DNA from: Listeria sp. PSOL-1
Lineage (GTDB): Bacteria; Bacillota; Bacilli; Lactobacillales; Listeriaceae
DNA length: 64,000 nt
Assembly: GCF_902806445.1 (NCBI RefSeq)
Contig: NZ_LR760298.1
Coordinates: forward strand, 1,240,001 to 1,304,000
Direction of reading: 5' to 3'
Shown: in pieces, positions 47,024 to 59,673 of the stretch
How the letters are laid out: each line of letters opens with the position of its first letter
Numbering within the stretch: position 1 is the stretch's first letter
Translations under genes and position numbers: made by a program
Notes under the pieces: model-generated
The model's database searches: none
The model's input: only the letters and a program-made list of their open reading frames with translations
What the model was told of the DNA's origin: nothing

Positions 47024-48723
47024 TGGAAAAAGTAAAATCACAAACAAAAAGCGGTGCTGAACTACTAATCGAATCCTTAAAACAGCAAGCAGTTGAATTT
47101 ATTTTCGGCTATCCTGGTGGAGCTGTATTACCTCTTTACGATGCGCTTTATGATTCTGAAATCCCTCATATTTTAACACGGCATGAACAAGGTGCAATTC
47201 ATGCTGCTGAAGGCTATGCTAAAGCTTCTGGCAAACCAGGTGTTGTTATCGTAACAAGCGGTCCAGGAGCAACGAACGCACTTACTGGTATTGCCGACGC
47301 GATGAGCGACTCGATTCCGCTTGTAGTTTTTACAGGGCAAGTACATATGCCTGGTATCGGAAAAGATGCCTTTCAAGAAGCGGATATGCTTGGTTTAACG
47401 ATTCCAATTACAAAATATAATTATCAAGTGCGTGATGTTCGCGATTTACCACGAATTGTTAGCGAAGCCTTTCATATTGCCAATACTGGGCGTAAAGGGC
47501 CTGTCGTTGTTGATATTCCTAAAAACATCGGACTTGTACAAACAACAACTAAATTAACAGAAAACAAACCAAATTTACCAGGATATCAACCAACTTATAT
47601 ACCAAATCCACTTCAAGTTGAAAAATTAATCCAAGCCTTAGCTGTTTCAAAAAAACCGCTCATTATCGCTGGTGCTGGTGTGAATCATTCAAACGCGACA
47701 ACCGAATTATTAGCTTTTGCTAGTCGTTATCAAATTCCAGTTGTCAATACGTTACTAGGACTAGGGAGTATTCCGCATGATCATGAGCTCTTTTTAGGAA
47801 TGGGTGGCATGCATGGCTCTTATGCAGCTAACATGGCTTTGACTGATTGTGATTTACTTATTAATTTTGGCTCGCGTTTTGATGATCGTTTGGCTAGCTC
47901 ACCTAAAGAATTTGCTACAAATGCAGTCATCGCTCACATCGATATTGATCCAGCTGAAATTGGCAAAGTGATTCCTACACAAATACCAATTGTAGCCGAT
48001 ATCCGCACCACATTAAAGCAAATTTTACAAATAAAAATGAATGAAACAATCAATAGCGAACATTGGGTGAAGCTAAATATGACAAGAAAACACCGTCACC
48101 CCTTTTCTTATAACAAACAAGCCACAACCGAAATTAAACCACAAAAAGTCATTGAAATCATTGGACAAATAACACAAGGTAAAGCGCTTGTTACAACCGA
48201 TGTTGGCCAACATCAAATGTGGGTCGCACAGTTTTATCCATTTCAGTTTGACCATCAAATCATTACAAGTGGTGGCCTTGGGACAATGGGTTTTGGTTTA
48301 CCTGCTGCTATTGGGGCAAGTTTAGCCTTTCCAAATAAGACGATCGTTTGTTTTGTCGGCGATGGTGGCTTTCAAATGACTACACAAGAACTCGCAATTT
48401 TAAATGAATATAAAATTAATGCAAAAATCATTATTTTAAACAATCGTGCACTTGGTATGGTAAGACAATGGCAAGAAAAATTTCATAATGAACGTTATTC
48501 TCATTCTCTTTTCGATGCACAACCGGATTTTGTTAAATTAGGTGAAGCTTACGGGGTAAAGGCTGTTCGCCTTTCAAATCCAGCCACGCTTGAAAAAGAA
48601 CTGCAAAAAGCATTTCTCTATGCTGGCCCCATTGTTGTTGATGTCCTCATTCCTCAAAATGAACTTGTTTTGCCAATGGTACCAAGTGGCAAGCCAAATC
48701 ATCAGATGGAAGGAGTCGAATAG
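47023..48723 (+). CDS. ilvB: Acetolactate synthase large subunit
   Basis: TPP-dependent condensation of pyruvate to 2-acetolactate or with 2-oxobutyrate. It has 566 residues; GYPGGAVLPLYDAL, RHEQGAIHAAEGYA (TPP glutamate) and GDGGFQMTTQELA (metal/TPP motif) are present. A GTG three bases earlier is an alternative start. Overlaps the ilvD stop. Confidence 0.96.
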   Translation: MEKVKSQTKSGAELLIESLKQQAVEFIFGYPGGAVLPLYDALYDSEIPHILTRHEQGAIHAAEGYAKASGKPGVVIVTSGPGATNALTGIADAMSDSIPLVVFTGQVHMPGIGKDAFQEADMLGLTIPITKYNYQVRDVRDLPRIVSEAFHIANTGRKGPVVVDIPKNIGLVQTTTKLTENKPNLPGYQPTYIPNPLQVEKLIQALAVSKKPLIIAGAGVNHSNATTELLAFASRYQIPVVNTLLGLGSIPHDHELFLGMGGMHGSYAANMALTDCDLLINFGSRFDDRLASSPKEFATNAVIAHIDIDPAEIGKVIPTQIPIVADIRTTLKQILQIKMNETINSEHWVKLNMTRKHRHPFSYNKQATTEIKPQKVIEIIGQITQGKALVTTDVGQHQMWVAQFYPFQFDHQIITSGGLGTMGFGLPAAIGASLAFPNKTIVCFVGDGGFQMTTQELAILNEYKINAKIIILNNRALGMVRQWQEKFHNERYSHSLFDAQPDFVKLGEAYGVKAVRLSNPATLEKELQKAFLYAGPIVVDVLIPQNELVLPMVPSGKPNHQMEGVE

Positions 48724-48724
48724 T

Positions 48725-49213
48725 ATGCGTCGTATTATTACAGCGACTGTCAATAATTCATCCGGTGTACTAAATCGCGTTACAGGCGTTATTTCCAGAA
48801 GACAATTTAATATTGATAGCATTTCTGTTGGTTGGACTGAAATAGCCAATGTCTCACGCATTACCATCGTTGTTCATGTCGACTCACTTTATGAAATTGA
48901 ACAAATCGAAAAACATCTAAATAAACAGATTGATGTTTTAAAAGTAAGTGATATTACAGATGACCCGCATGTCGAACGCGAACTGGCTATCATAAAGGTA
49001 AACGCACCACCGCAGATTCGTTCTGAACTCTGTACAATTATTGAACCCTTTCGCGGAACGATTGTTGATGTCGGTTCAAAAAACATTGTCATTGAAGTCA
49101 CAGGAACCAGCGAAAAAATTGACGCTTTTACAAATATTATTCGTCCTTATGGCATTAAACAAATGGCACGAACCGGTGTTACTGGATTTAAAAGAAGTAC
49201 AAAAGAAAATTAA
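48725..49213 (+). CDS. ilvN: Acetolactate synthase small (regulatory) subunit
   Basis: 162 residues with an N-terminal ACT domain starting RRIITATVNNSSGVLNRVTG, which binds valine for feedback control of IlvB, and a C-terminal domain. The frame continues upstream inside ilvB, but the ATG at 48725 follows GGAAGGAG, one base after the ilvB stop. Also called ilvH. Confidence 0.95.
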   Translation: MRRIITATVNNSSGVLNRVTGVISRRQFNIDSISVGWTEIANVSRITIVVHVDSLYEIEQIEKHLNKQIDVLKVSDITDDPHVERELAIIKVNAPPQIRSELCTIIEPFRGTIVDVGSKNIVIEVTGTSEKIDAFTNIIRPYGIKQMARTGVTGFKRSTKEN

Positions 49214-49235
49214 TTCCGTATGGCAACATACGTAA

Positions 49236-50258
<1,023 letters not shown>

Positions 50259-50291
50259 AGTAATCTAAAAAGAATGAGGTGAAATCAGCAA

Positions 50292-51818
50292 ATGAAAAAA
50301 ATTCAATTCTTTGACACAACATTACGCGACGGTGAACAAACACCTGGCGTAAATTTTAATACAAAAGAAAAAGTTCAAATTGCTTTACAACTAGAAAAGC
50401 TGGGCGTTGATGTGATTGAAGCAGGCTTTCCAATTTCTTCGCAAGGAGACTTTGAATGCGTAAAGCAGATTGCTGAAAAAATAACAAGTACAACGGTTAC
50501 TGCATTAGCCCGTTGTGTAAAAAATGACATTGACCGTGCGAAAGAAGCACTTGAAAACGCCTATTCCCCGCAAATTCATGTCTTCTTAGCAACAAGTGAT
50601 GTCCATATGAAATATAAACTAAAAATGACGCGTTCCGAAGTGCTAGCTGCAATTAAAGAACATGTTACCTATGCAAAAAAGTATTTCCAAACCGTTCAAT
50701 TTTCGCCAGAAGACGCGACTCGTACTGAGCGAAAATTCCTAATTCAAGCAGTACAAACAGCAATCGATGCAGGAGCAACGATTATCAATATCCCAGATAC
50801 AGTTGGTTACACGAATCCTACTGAATTTGGTCAACTTTTCCGTGACCTTAAAGAAAATATTTCCCAATTTGATCAAGTTACCTTTTCATCACATTGTCAT
50901 GATGATTTAGGTATGGCAGTCGCTAATTCGCTCGCCGCTATTGAAAACGGAGCGACCCGTGTCGAAGGAACAATCAATGGGATTGGCGAACGTGCTGGTA
51001 ATACAGCACTTGAGGAAATAGCTGTTGCATTACATATTCGAAAGGACTTTTATCAAGCAAAAACGAATATCGTGCTCGACCAAATTAAAGCGACAAGTGA
51101 TGTCATTAGTCGTTTATCTGGTCTTGCTGTTCCAAAAAACAAAGCGATTATCGGTGGTAATGCTTATGCACATGAGTCAGGCATTCATCAAGATGGTGTG
51201 CTTAAAAATCCTGATACGTATGAAATTATTACACCTGCACTTGTTGGTGTAAAAACCAACTCGCTACCTCTTGGCAAATTATCTGGACGACATGCCTTCC
51301 ATACACGTATGGAAACACTTGGTTATAGCCTTTCAAAAGAAGAACTGTTTGAAGCCTTCAAGCGTTTCAAACAGCTGGCAGATGTCAAAAAAGAGATTAC
51401 AGAAGATGACTTGCATGCACTTATTCTTGGACAAACACAAGAAACGGATCCTTCTTTAAAACTAAGTCACCTACAACTACAATTTGTAACAGGTGGCGCG
51501 CAAGGTGCTATTATTCGAATTGAGCAAGCAGACGGTTCTATCTTAGAAGATGCTGCAACTGGAAGCGGAAGTATCGCTGCCATCTATCAAACAATGAATC
51601 GACTGCTAAATCAAGAAGTTTCACTGACGGATTACCGAATTCAAGCGATTACAGCTGGAAAAGATGCCCAAGCAGAAGTCCATGTGATCATTCAAAACCA
51701 AAATCACGAACAATTCCATGGGATTGGAATTGATCATGATGTATTAACCGCAAGCGCTAAAGCTTACCTTCAAGCAAGCAGTAAAAATAAGCATTTCGTT
51801 TTAAAGGAGGTTAAATAA
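50292..51818 (+). CDS. leuA: 2-isopropylmalate synthase
   Basis: First committed step of leucine synthesis. The 508 residues carry a TIM-barrel domain with [13 protein letters not shown] and HCHDDLGMA, and a C-terminal LeuA allosteric domain from about residue 385 for leucine inhibition. Stop is adjacent to the leuB TTG start. Confidence 0.95.
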   Translation: MKKIQFFDTTLRDGEQTPGVNFNTKEKVQIALQLEKLGVDVIEAGFPISSQGDFECVKQIAEKITSTTVTALARCVKNDIDRAKEALENAYSPQIHVFLATSDVHMKYKLKMTRSEVLAAIKEHVTYAKKYFQTVQFSPEDATRTERKFLIQAVQTAIDAGATIINIPDTVGYTNPTEFGQLFRDLKENISQFDQVTFSSHCHDDLGMAVANSLAAIENGATRVEGTINGIGERAGNTALEEIAVALHIRKDFYQAKTNIVLDQIKATSDVISRLSGLAVPKNKAIIGGNAYAHESGIHQDGVLKNPDTYEIITPALVGVKTNSLPLGKLSGRHAFHTRMETLGYSLSKEELFEAFKRFKQLADVKKEITEDDLHALILGQTQETDPSLKLSHLQLQFVTGGAQGAIIRIEQADGSILEDAATGSGSIAAIYQTMNRLLNQEVSLTDYRIQAITAGKDAQAEVHVIIQNQNHEQFHGIGIDHDVLTASAKAYLQASSKNKHFVLKEVK

Positions 51819-51819
51819 A

Positions 51820-52896
51820 TTGAGTTATTTGATCACAGTTTTGCCAGGTGATGGGATTGGGCCAGAAATTATGTCAAGTGGAATCGCTGTTTTAAAAACA
51901 GTGGGGCAATACTTTCAACATGACTTTAAGTTAGAAGAACACGCATTTGGCGGTGCAGCAATCGATTTGACCGGTAAGCCCCTTCCTGAAAAAACACTTA
52001 CTGCTTGTAAGCATGCAGATGCTATTTTACTAGCAGCCATTGGTGGGCCAAAATGGGATCTAGCACCCTCTCGTCCTGAAGACGGCTTACTTGCGCTTCG
52101 AAAAGAACTTGGCCTTTTTGCCAATATTCGTCCAATCAGCATATCAGAGCATATCGCACACCTCTCCCCTTTAAAAAAAGAAGTTGTAGCTGGCAGTGAT
52201 TTTGTTGTCGTGCGCGAACTAACTGGTGGCCTTTATTTTGGTGAACCAAAATATTGGAATGAAAAAAAAGCGATTGATACACTTTCTTATAGCAGTTTAG
52301 AGATTGAACGCATTTTAATTCAAGCTTTTGAACTCGCTAAAAAACGCCGAAAAAAAGTCACGTCCGTTGATAAAGCGAATGTCCTAGCCTCAAGTAAATT
52401 ATGGCGAAAAACAGCGGACCGTATTGCCAAAAATTATCCAGAAATCACACTAGAGCATCTCTACGTTGACGCAGCAGCTATGCATATTATTAAAGAACCA
52501 CAACATTTCGACGTCATTGTTACAGAAAATCTATTTGGCGATATTTTAAGTGATGAAGCTTCTGTTATCGTTGGCTCACTTGGCGTGCTTCCTTCTGCAA
52601 GTCATGGTGAAGCTTTCGTGTCATTATATGAACCTATTCACGGATCCGCCCCAAATATCGCAGGGGAAAATGTTGCCAACCCGATCTCGATGATTCTATC
52701 TGTCAGCATGATGTTAGAGCAATCTTTCCACCTTACTAAGGAGAGCGCTGTGATTAAACAAGCTGTAGAAAATACACTAACAGAGGGCTTTTTAACAAAA
52801 GATCTTGGTGGTGATACAACAACGACTGCCTTTACAAATCAAGTGATTCATTTTATTCGGGAAGGAGCAAAAAAAGATGCAGCAGACACTTTTTGA
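51820..52896 (+). CDS. leuB: 3-isopropylmalate dehydrogenase
   Basis: Oxidative decarboxylation of 3-isopropylmalate, 358 residues. [11 protein letters not shown] opens the protein and the substrate/metal region includes [17 protein letters not shown]. It uses a TTG start after AAAGGAGG. Overlaps leuC by 20 bases. Confidence 0.95.
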   Translation: MSYLITVLPGDGIGPEIMSSGIAVLKTVGQYFQHDFKLEEHAFGGAAIDLTGKPLPEKTLTACKHADAILLAAIGGPKWDLAPSRPEDGLLALRKELGLFANIRPISISEHIAHLSPLKKEVVAGSDFVVVRELTGGLYFGEPKYWNEKKAIDTLSYSSLEIERILIQAFELAKKRRKKVTSVDKANVLASSKLWRKTADRIAKNYPEITLEHLYVDAAAMHIIKEPQHFDVIVTENLFGDILSDEASVIVGSLGVLPSASHGEAFVSLYEPIHGSAPNIAGENVANPISMILSVSMMLEQSFHLTKESAVIKQAVENTLTEGFLTKDLGGDTTTTAFTNQVIHFIREGAKKDAADTF

Positions 52897-54274
52897 TAAA
52901 CTATGGGATCAACACGTGATTCTTGGCAAAGAAGGTGAACCACAATTATTATATGTTGACCTGCATTTAATTCATGAAGTCACTTCTCCTCAAGCCTTTG
53001 AAGGTTTGCGCGCGGCTTCTCGCACTATTAGACGTCCAGATAAGACGTTTGCCACAATGGATCATAATGTACCAACAAGCGATATTTTTAATATTCAAGA
53101 TGTGATCGCTAAAAAACAAATTGAAACTCTGCGCAAAAACTGCTTAGACTTCGGTATTAGATTAGCAGACATTGGTAGTCTTGATCAAGGAATTGTTCAC
53201 ATGGTAGGTCCTGAAATGGGGCTCACACAACCTGGGAAAGTAATTGTTTGTGGGGATTCACATACAGCAACACATGGCGCTTTTGGAGCGCTTAGCTTTG
53301 GCATTGGCTCAAGTGAAGTCGAACACGTCTTTGCAACACAGACCATTTGGCAGCAAAAGCCTAAGTCAATGGGGATTAAAATTACCGGCCAGCTTAATCC
53401 AGGTGTTTATGCAAAAGATATTATTTTACACCTTATTGCAACTTATGGCGTTTCATTTGGGACGGGTTATGCCATTGAATATTTTGGCGAAACCATTACG
53501 AATCTTTCTATGGAAGAAAGAATGACCATTTGCAACATGGCCATCGAAGGCGGTGCAAAAATGGGAATGATTGCTCCAGATGCGAAAACTTATGAATACT
53601 TGCGTGGTCGTGAATTTGCTCCAAAAGATATCGAAAAAGCGATTTCAATTTGGGAAAGTTTATCTACAGATGAAGATGCCCACTATGACGTGCTTTATGA
53701 AGTAGATGTCTCAACGCTTGCCCCGTATATTACTTGGGGAACGAACCCCAGCATGGCGGTTCCTTTCAATCAAAGTTTTCCAGAAATAAACAATATCAAT
53801 GACAAACGAGCTTATCAATATATGGGCCTTTCACCAGGGCAAAAACCTGAAGATATCAAGCTAGGTTATGTTTTTATTGGTTCTTGCACAAATGCTCGTC
53901 TTTCTGATTTAAAAGAAGCGGCAGCCATTGTTCAAGGTAAACAAGTAAAAGATGGCATTCGTGCTTTAGTCGTCCCTGGTTCAAGACAAGTTCGTCTTGC
54001 TGCAGAAAAAGCTTCCCTGGATCAAATTTTTAAAGATGCTGGTTTTGAATGGCGCGAACCTGGTTGCTCAATGTGCCTTGGAATGAACCCTGATCAAGTT
54101 CCAGCAGGTGTACACTGCGCCTCTACGTCCAATCGAAATTTTGAAGGAAGGCAAGGTAAAGGGGCAAGAACGCATCTCGTTTCTCCTGCTATGGCAGCAG
54201 CAGCAGCTATTCATGGACACTTTATTGATATTCGTAAGGAGGTAAACGCAAATGGAAGCCATTACCATTCATAA
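52877..54274 (+). CDS. leuC: 3-isopropylmalate dehydratase large subunit
   Basis: Aconitase-family isomerase, 465 residues. The 4Fe-4S ligands lie in [11 protein letters not shown] and [25 protein letters not shown] is also conserved. Overlaps leuD by 23 bases and works as the LeuCD heterodimer. Confidence 0.95.
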   Translation: MQQTLFDKLWDQHVILGKEGEPQLLYVDLHLIHEVTSPQAFEGLRAASRTIRRPDKTFATMDHNVPTSDIFNIQDVIAKKQIETLRKNCLDFGIRLADIGSLDQGIVHMVGPEMGLTQPGKVIVCGDSHTATHGAFGALSFGIGSSEVEHVFATQTIWQQKPKSMGIKITGQLNPGVYAKDIILHLIATYGVSFGTGYAIEYFGETITNLSMEERMTICNMAIEGGAKMGMIAPDAKTYEYLRGREFAPKDIEKAISIWESLSTDEDAHYDVLYEVDVSTLAPYITWGTNPSMAVPFNQSFPEINNINDKRAYQYMGLSPGQKPEDIKLGYVFIGSCTNARLSDLKEAAAIVQGKQVKDGIRALVVPGSRQVRLAAEKASLDQIFKDAGFEWREPGCSMCLGMNPDQVPAGVHCASTSNRNFEGRQGKGARTHLVSPAMAAAAAIHGHFIDIRKEVNANGSHYHS

Positions 54275-54839
54275 AGGAAAAACCGTCGCATTGATGAATG
54301 ACAATATTGATACCGATCAAATTATTCCCAAAAGCTTTTTAAAGCGGATTGAAAAAACAGGATTTGGCGAATTTTTATTTGATGAATGGCGCTATTTACC
54401 AAATCGCCAGCTAAATCCAACATTTCCATTAAATGATCCCTCAAGACAAGAAGCAACGATTTTAATTACAGGTGATAACTTTGGTTGCGGTTCTTCACGC
54501 GAACATGCTGCTTGGGCGCTTTCAGATTATCGTTTTCGTGTGATTATTGCTGGTAGTTTTAGTGATATTTTTTATATGAATTGTACCAAAAATGGGATTT
54601 TACCCATCGTACTATCAAAAGAAGCCCGCGAAAACCTTGCTTCTTTAAATGCTGCTGCTGAAATTGTGATTGATTTACCGAAACAAAAGGTTAGCAGCTC
54701 CACTTGGAATTATGCTTTTACGATTGATTCAACTTGGAAACATAAGCTCCTTCACGGCCTTGATGATATTGCCATTACACTAAGCCATATTGAAGATATC
54801 ACTTCATTTGAAAAAAATATAGATAAAGGATTGTGTTGA
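54252..54839 (+). CDS. leuD: 3-isopropylmalate dehydratase small subunit
   Basis: Swivelling-domain partner of LeuC, 195 residues, with [14 protein letters not shown] and [11 protein letters not shown] visible. Its end overlaps or abuts the start of ilvA. Confidence 0.95.
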   Translation: MEAITIHKGKTVALMNDNIDTDQIIPKSFLKRIEKTGFGEFLFDEWRYLPNRQLNPTFPLNDPSRQEATILITGDNFGCGSSREHAAWALSDYRFRVIIAGSFSDIFYMNCTKNGILPIVLSKEARENLASLNAAAEIVIDLPKQKVSSSTWNYAFTIDSTWKHKLLHGLDDIAITLSHIEDITSFEKNIDKGLC

Positions 54840-54841
54840 AT

Positions 54842-56110
54842 ATGGGATTAACTAATTTATTTATCTCAAAAGCAGATGTAGAAAAAGCGCATCACGTACT
54901 TAAACCAATCGTTAAAAAAACCCCCTTACAATATGATCATTATCTTTCGCAAAAGTTTGATTGTCATGTTTACTTAAAACGTGAAGATTTACAGTGGGTT
55001 CGTTCGTTTAAGTTGCGCGGAGCTTATTATGCTATTCAAAGTTTAACTAAAAAAGAATTAAAAAAAGGGGTCACTTGTGCAAGTGCGGGTAACCACGCAC
55101 AAGGCGTCGCTTATACTTGCCAAAAAATGAAAGTAAAAGCAACGATTTTCATGCCAACGACAACACCGCAGCAAAAAGTGTCACAGGTAACGTTTTTTGG
55201 TGGTGATTATGTTGATGTAGTTTTAACAGGAGACACATTTGATGCTGCCCAACAAGCGGCAAAGCTTTTCACAAAAGAACACCATTCAACATTTATCGCT
55301 CCTTTTGACAATCCTCATATCATCGCCGGTCAAGGCACGCTTGCAGTTGAAATGTTGCAAGATCTAGCAAATGAAGGCTTAGAAGCGGATTACTGTTTTG
55401 CAGCAATTGGTGGTGGGGGCCTAATTTCTGGCATTGCAAGTTATGTTAAAGAAGCAAGCCCGAAAACAAAAATAATTGGTGTTGAACCAGCTGGTGCTCC
55501 TTCTATGACGAAATCTTTAGCAGCTGGTGAAGTTGTTACTTTACCAACGATTGATAAATTTGTTGATGGTGCTGCTGTCAAACAAGTGGGAAAGCTCAAT
55601 TATCATCATACAAAAGAATTTGTTGATGAGGTTAAGCTAGTTCCTGAAGGTGAAGTTTGTTCAGCGATCCTCGAACTTTACACAAAACAAGCGATTGTGG
55701 CTGAGCCAGCTGGAGCTTTAAGCGTTGCAGCTCTAGCACATTGTAAAGAAGAGATTCAAGGTAAAACCGTCATCTGCATTATAAGTGGTGGTAATAACGA
55801 TATTAACCGCATGCAAGAAATTGAAGAACGTTCTTTGCTATTTGAAGGTTTGAAATATTACTTTATCGTTAATTTCCCACAGCGTCCCGGTGCCTTAAAA
55901 GAATTTGTTAACGAATGCTTAGGTCCACAAGATGATATTACAAAATTTGAATATACAAAAAAAGTCAATCGGAATAATGGCCCTGTTATTATTGGTGTGT
56001 TGCTTCACGATAAGCATGATTATCCTGCTCTACTTAAGCGCATTGCTCAATTTGATCCGAACTTTATCCCCATCAATGATAATCAAACACTCTATACACT
56101 TCTTGTATAA
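54842..56110 (+). CDS. ilvA: Threonine dehydratase (biosynthetic)
   Basis: PLP enzyme making 2-oxobutyrate for isoleucine. It has 422 residues: the PLP lysine in [11 protein letters not shown], the glycine loop [10 protein letters not shown] and one ACT-like C-terminal regulatory domain (from about residue 335, [11 protein letters not shown]). I start at the first ATG; in-frame GTG and TTG codons nine and six bases earlier overlap leuD and could be used with AAAGGA. Confidence 0.93.
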   Translation: MGLTNLFISKADVEKAHHVLKPIVKKTPLQYDHYLSQKFDCHVYLKREDLQWVRSFKLRGAYYAIQSLTKKELKKGVTCASAGNHAQGVAYTCQKMKVKATIFMPTTTPQQKVSQVTFFGGDYVDVVLTGDTFDAAQQAAKLFTKEHHSTFIAPFDNPHIIAGQGTLAVEMLQDLANEGLEADYCFAAIGGGGLISGIASYVKEASPKTKIIGVEPAGAPSMTKSLAAGEVVTLPTIDKFVDGAAVKQVGKLNYHHTKEFVDEVKLVPEGEVCSAILELYTKQAIVAEPAGALSVAALAHCKEEIQGKTVICIISGGNNDINRMQEIEERSLLFEGLKYYFIVNFPQRPGALKEFVNECLGPQDDITKFEYTKKVNRNNGPVIIGVLLHDKHDYPALLKRIAQFDPNFIPINDNQTLYTLLV

Positions 56111-56178
56111 TATGTTTTAATAAAGCAGTAAAAGGAAAACATATGACAAGTACATAAAGCATAAAGGAGTGTTTTAAG

Positions 56179-56898
56179 GTGGATAAGAAACGAAAGAATT
56201 ATCTTTATCAACATTCGACAATGGCCGCTTTAGCTCATGGTTTATTTAGCGGGACAACGACATTTAAGGAGTTAATGAAACATGGGAATTTAGGTATTGG
56301 TACGCTGGATGAATTTGACGGAGAACTTGTTATTCTAGATGGTGAGCCATTCCAGATACGTCAAGATGGTAAAGCTTATAAAATCAAGGCAAATGATACA
56401 ACACCTTTTGCAAGCATTACTTATTTTGAACCAGATGTGCAGTTTACGATTTGCGACTTAGAAACAAAAGCACAAATTGAACGTAAAATAGCTTCACAGA
56501 CGCAAGGAGCTAACGTCTTTTACGCGATCAAAATTAGTGGGAATTTTCGTACAGTAAATACGCGTGTTGTTCCTAAACAAAAGCGCCCCTATCCCCCTTT
56601 AATTGAAGCGGTAAAGGCTCAGCCAACCTATCAATTTGATTATATTACAGGAACTATCGTTGGCTTCTTTACGCCGCTTTATATTACGGGTATTGGTGTA
56701 ACAGGTTACCATCTTCACTTTATTGATGATATGCGAACGCTTGGTGGGCATGTATATGATTATGCGTTGCTTGATGGAGTCGTTGAAGTAGCGCAACAAA
56801 CGGGTTTTGAATTACAGCTCCCACAAACCTCTGAGTTTTTGCGAAGTGATTTGAACACACCAAATATGCTTGAACAAATTGATGCAGCAGAAAAATAA
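56179..56898 (+). CDS. alsD: Alpha-acetolactate decarboxylase
   Basis: Converts 2-acetolactate to acetoin. The 239 residues include family segments STMAALAHGLFSGTTTF and GYHLHFIDDMRTLGGHV with the metal-binding histidines. GTG start after AAAGGAG. It lies 68 bases after ilvA and would drain acetolactate made by IlvBN. In Lactococcus the homologous aldB sits at the end of the leu-ilv cluster and balances valine and leucine; a similar role is inferred. Confidence 0.92.
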   Translation: MDKKRKNYLYQHSTMAALAHGLFSGTTTFKELMKHGNLGIGTLDEFDGELVILDGEPFQIRQDGKAYKIKANDTTPFASITYFEPDVQFTICDLETKAQIERKIASQTQGANVFYAIKISGNFRTVNTRVVPKQKRPYPPLIEAVKAQPTYQFDYITGTIVGFFTPLYITGIGVTGYHLHFIDDMRTLGGHVYDYALLDGVVEVAQQTGFELQLPQTSEFLRSDLNTPNMLEQIDAAEK

Positions 56899-56911
56899 CC
56901 TAAAACATAAA

Positions 56912-56985
56912 GAAGTTTGCCAGAATCCTGGTACTCACGTACGCCAGCTTCTGGCAAACCTTTTTATTTCGCTCGATTTATCGTA
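56912..56985 (+). repeat. Intergenic repeat copy F with terminator after alsD
   Basis: GAAGTTTGCCAGAA / TTCTGGCAAACCTT stem with TTTTT (56912-56965), then the core TTTCGCTCGATTTATCG and CCTACGC. It lies between convergent alsD and pdp. The stem sequence is shared with copy D. Confidence 0.8.
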
Positions 56986-57030
56986 GCACCTACGCTAATC
57001 CTATTTTTTGCTGAATCGCATGGTATATTT

Positions 57031-58335
57031 CTATTCATTAGTAATAATTTGGTGAATTAAAGTTGGTTTTTCTGCATGATCTGCAATTTTAATGTTAGCA
57101 TAAATTTTTTCCATCACTTCGCTTACATCTTTCTTATTGCTATAAATTGTAACAAGTGGATCGCCTTGTTTCACCTGTTCCCCCACTTTTTTATGAAGCA
57201 TAATCCCTACTGCAAGATCAATTTCATCTTCTTTCGTTGCTCGACCAGCACCGAGCCACATCGCAGCAACGCCAATTTCATCTGCAACAATTTGCTTGAT
57301 AACACCTGATGACTTGGCAGGGACGGCAATTTGAAATGCGGCTTGTGGCAACTTTTCAGGATGATCAACAACACTCGCATCTCCACCTTGATTTGTTAAA
57401 AATTCCTTAAACTTATTTAAAGCGGTACCATTTTGAATCACTTCAAGTAGTTTTTGACGTGCCCCTTCAAGTGTGGTTGCTTTTTGAGCAAGAAGAGCCA
57501 TTTGACTACCAAGTGTTAAAACGAGTTCAGTTAGATCTTCTGGGCCCTCGCCTTTTAACGTAGCAATGGCTTCTTTTACTTCAAGGGCATTACCAATAGC
57601 GAAGCCAAGCGGTTGTGACATATCAGAAATCACCGCCATTGTTTTACGCCCAACGTTTGTCCCAATTCTAACCATAGCTAAAGCAAGTTCTCTCGCATCT
57701 TCTTCTGTTTTCATAAAGGCGCCTGCACCTGTCTTTACATCTAAAACAATAGCATCTGCACCAGCCGCAATTTTTTTGCTCATAATTGAACTGGCAATAA
57801 GCGGAATGGAATTAACCGTAGCAGTTACATCACGCAATGCATATAATTTTTTATCAGCAGGTGTTAAATTCCCGCTTTGCCCAACTACTGCTACCTTATC
57901 ACGATTAACTAAATCAATGAATTCATTTTTTGTTAGCTCAACGTGAAAACCGGCAACAGATTCTAATTTATCAATTGTTCCTCCTGTATGCCCTAATCCA
58001 CGGCCAGACATTTTAGCAACAGGAATATCAAGTGCTGCAACAAGTGGTGCCAGCACAAGCGTTGTCGTATCACCAACTCCTCCAGTTGAATGCTTATCAA
58101 CTTTAATACCAGAAATGGCGGAAAGGTCAATCATATCACCAGAATGCACCATCGCCATTGTGAGATTAGCACGTTCATCATCGTTCATATCTTCAAAGTA
58201 AATGGCCATAAGCAGACTACTTACTTGATAATCAGGGATTTCTCCTTTGGTATAGCCATCAACAAAAAATTGAATTTCTTCTGTACTGAGCGCTTTGCCG
58301 TCACGTTTTTTGGCAATAATATCAATCATTCTCAT
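57031..58335 (-). CDS. pdp: Pyrimidine-nucleoside phosphorylase
   Basis: Phosphorolysis of uridine, deoxyuridine and thymidine. The 434 residues show [18 protein letters not shown] and [12 protein letters not shown], the family signature, and a C-terminal alpha/beta domain. Follows deoC by 41 bases; the deoxyribose-1-phosphate it forms reaches DeoC through DeoB. Confidence 0.95.
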   Translation of the reverse strand: MRMIDIIAKKRDGKALSTEEIQFFVDGYTKGEIPDYQVSSLLMAIYFEDMNDDERANLTMAMVHSGDMIDLSAISGIKVDKHSTGGVGDTTTLVLAPLVAALDIPVAKMSGRGLGHTGGTIDKLESVAGFHVELTKNEFIDLVNRDKVAVVGQSGNLTPADKKLYALRDVTATVNSIPLIASSIMSKKIAAGADAIVLDVKTGAGAFMKTEEDARELALAMVRIGTNVGRKTMAVISDMSQPLGFAIGNALEVKEAIATLKGEGPEDLTELVLTLGSQMALLAQKATTLEGARQKLLEVIQNGTALNKFKEFLTNQGGDASVVDHPEKLPQAAFQIAVPAKSSGVIKQIVADEIGVAAMWLGAGRATKEDEIDLAVGIMLHKKVGEQVKQGDPLVTIYSNKKDVSEVMEKIYANIKIADHAEKPTLIHQIITNE

Positions 58336-58376
58336 TTTTTATTCGCTCCTTCTAAATGGTTGTAAACCGTTTAAAA

Positions 58377-59039
58377 TTAATAATCGCTGTTGCTTACTTC
58401 ACCCGAAATAATCGCTACTCCAGCACTTGCACCAATCCTTGTGGCTCCTGCATCTACCATTTTTAAAACATCTTCTTTTGAACGAATCCCACCTGAAGCT
58501 TTAACGCCAATATCAGGCCCAACTGTTTTTCGCATTAAAGCGATATCTTCGGTTGTCGCTCCACCTGAAGAAAAACCAGTAGACGTTTTAACAAAATGAG
58601 CACCTGCTTTTACAGCAAGTTCACAGGCAATGACTTTTTCTTCATCCGTTAGTAAACAAGTTTCAATAATCACTTTAACTAACGTTCCTTCTGCCGCCTT
58701 AACAACAGCACGGATATCTTCTTCAACAAACGGGTAGTCCCCTGCTTTTAAAGCCCCAACATTAATGACCATATCAATTTCTGTTGCCCCGTTTGAAATG
58801 GCGTCTTTCGTTTCAAAAGCTTTCACAGTTGAAGTATTTGCGCCTAAGGGAAAGCCAATAACTGTACAAACTTCCACATCCGTCCCTGCAAGCTCTTTAC
58901 TAGCAAGCGCTACCCAAGTAGGGTTTATACATACAGAACAAAAATGATACTCTTTTGCCTCTTTAATTAGGGTTAGAATTTGTTCTCTCGTTGTCTCTGG
59001 TTTTAATGCAGTATGATCAATTAACTTCGCAAGTTTCAC
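58377..59039 (-). CDS. deoC: Deoxyribose-phosphate aldolase
   Basis: Splits 2-deoxyribose-5-phosphate to acetaldehyde and glyceraldehyde-3-phosphate. It has 220 residues; the Schiff-base lysine is in [11 protein letters not shown] and a second in [12 protein letters not shown] start after AAAGGAG. Forms a deoC-pdp unit for deoxynucleoside catabolism. Confidence 0.95.
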   Translation of the reverse strand: MKLAKLIDHTALKPETTREQILTLIKEAKEYHFCSVCINPTWVALASKELAGTDVEVCTVIGFPLGANTSTVKAFETKDAISNGATEIDMVINVGALKAGDYPFVEEDIRAVVKAAEGTLVKVIIETCLLTDEEKVIACELAVKAGAHFVKTSTGFSSGGATTEDIALMRKTVGPDIGVKASGGIRSKEDVLKMVDAGATRIGASAGVAIISGEVSNSDY

Positions 59040-59101
59040 TTAAAAAACTCCTTTATATTTGATAGTATCATCATAACTTATTTCTCCATTTAAATACAAA
59101 C

Positions 59102-59140
59102 AAAAAAGAACAGCAGCACGTGGCCTTCACTGTTCTTTTT
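59102..59140 (-). terminator. Intrinsic terminator after the cold-shock gene
   Basis: GAACAG / CTGTTC stem flanked by A and T runs on both sides, usable in either direction; 22 bases beyond the csp stop on the minus strand. Confidence 0.8.
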
Positions 59141-59162
59141 CGCTTCATGAGAAGATGAGAAA

Positions 59163-59363
59163 TTAAAGTTTTACAACGTTGTCAGCTTGTGGACCACGAT
59201 CGCCTTCTACAATTTCAAACTCCACACTTTGTCCTTCTTCCAATGATCTGTATCCTTCGTCTTGAATAGCGCTGAAGTGTACAAATACATCGTCGCCGCC
59301 GCCTTCAACTTCAATGAAGCCAAAGCCTTTTTCAGCGTTAAACCACTTTACTCTACCTTGCAT
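59163..59363 (-). CDS. cspD: Cold-shock protein
   Basis: Single cold-shock domain of 66 residues, an RNA chaperone. It has RNP1 KGFGFIEV and RNP2 [11 protein letters not shown] at 59363 follows TTGGGAGG; the longer frame is untranslated leader. The roughly 100-base leader upstream is typical of cold-induced csp mRNAs. Which csp paralogue it is cannot be settled here. Confidence 0.93.
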   Translation of the reverse strand: MQGRVKWFNAEKGFGFIEVEGGGDDVFVHFSAIQDEGYRSLEEGQSVEFEIVEGDRGPQADNVVKL

Positions 59364-59458
59364 ATTTTGCAAACCTCCCAAAATTTTCTTAATATGTCCT
59401 TTTAACAAAAAACTGGCAAAAATGTCTAACAACAAACTTTCCTAGATTTTCGATAAAA

Positions 59459-59524
59459 AAATTCACATATTATAAAAGGTATTCAAATGATAAAGCATGG
59501 ATACCCTTTATAACATGTGAATTT
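59459..59524. other. Long inverted repeat upstream of the cold-shock gene
   Basis: AAATTCACAT..TATAAA.GGTAT on the left pairs with ATACC..TTATA..ATGTGAATTT on the right across about 18 bases. It lies about 100 bases upstream of csp; the remaining gap up to 59621 is AT-rich without a gene. Confidence 0.6.
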
Positions 59525-59621
59525 ACTTCTAAATAAGAAAACATATTTTTTTAATACCTTTATATTAACTCTTTCCTACTTTGAATGCAAGCAAAAATGT
59601 ATGGCGTTTACATTTAAAATA

Positions 59622-59664
59622 AACATTCTCTTTTTCAGTACAAAAGTCCAAAAAAGAGAATGTT
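59622..59664 (-). terminator. Intrinsic terminator after the PAP2 gene
   Basis: AACATTCTCTTTTT / AAAAAGAGAATGTT perfect 14-bp stem with a 14-base loop, followed on the minus strand by TATTTT, just past the stop codon. Confidence 0.8.
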
Positions 59665-59673
59665 CATTATCAG

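Noticed and set aside
58340-58375. cre-like TGTAAACCGTTTA between deoC and pdp
   Set aside because: Central CG is out of register with the CcpA consensus, and the site lies inside the operon.
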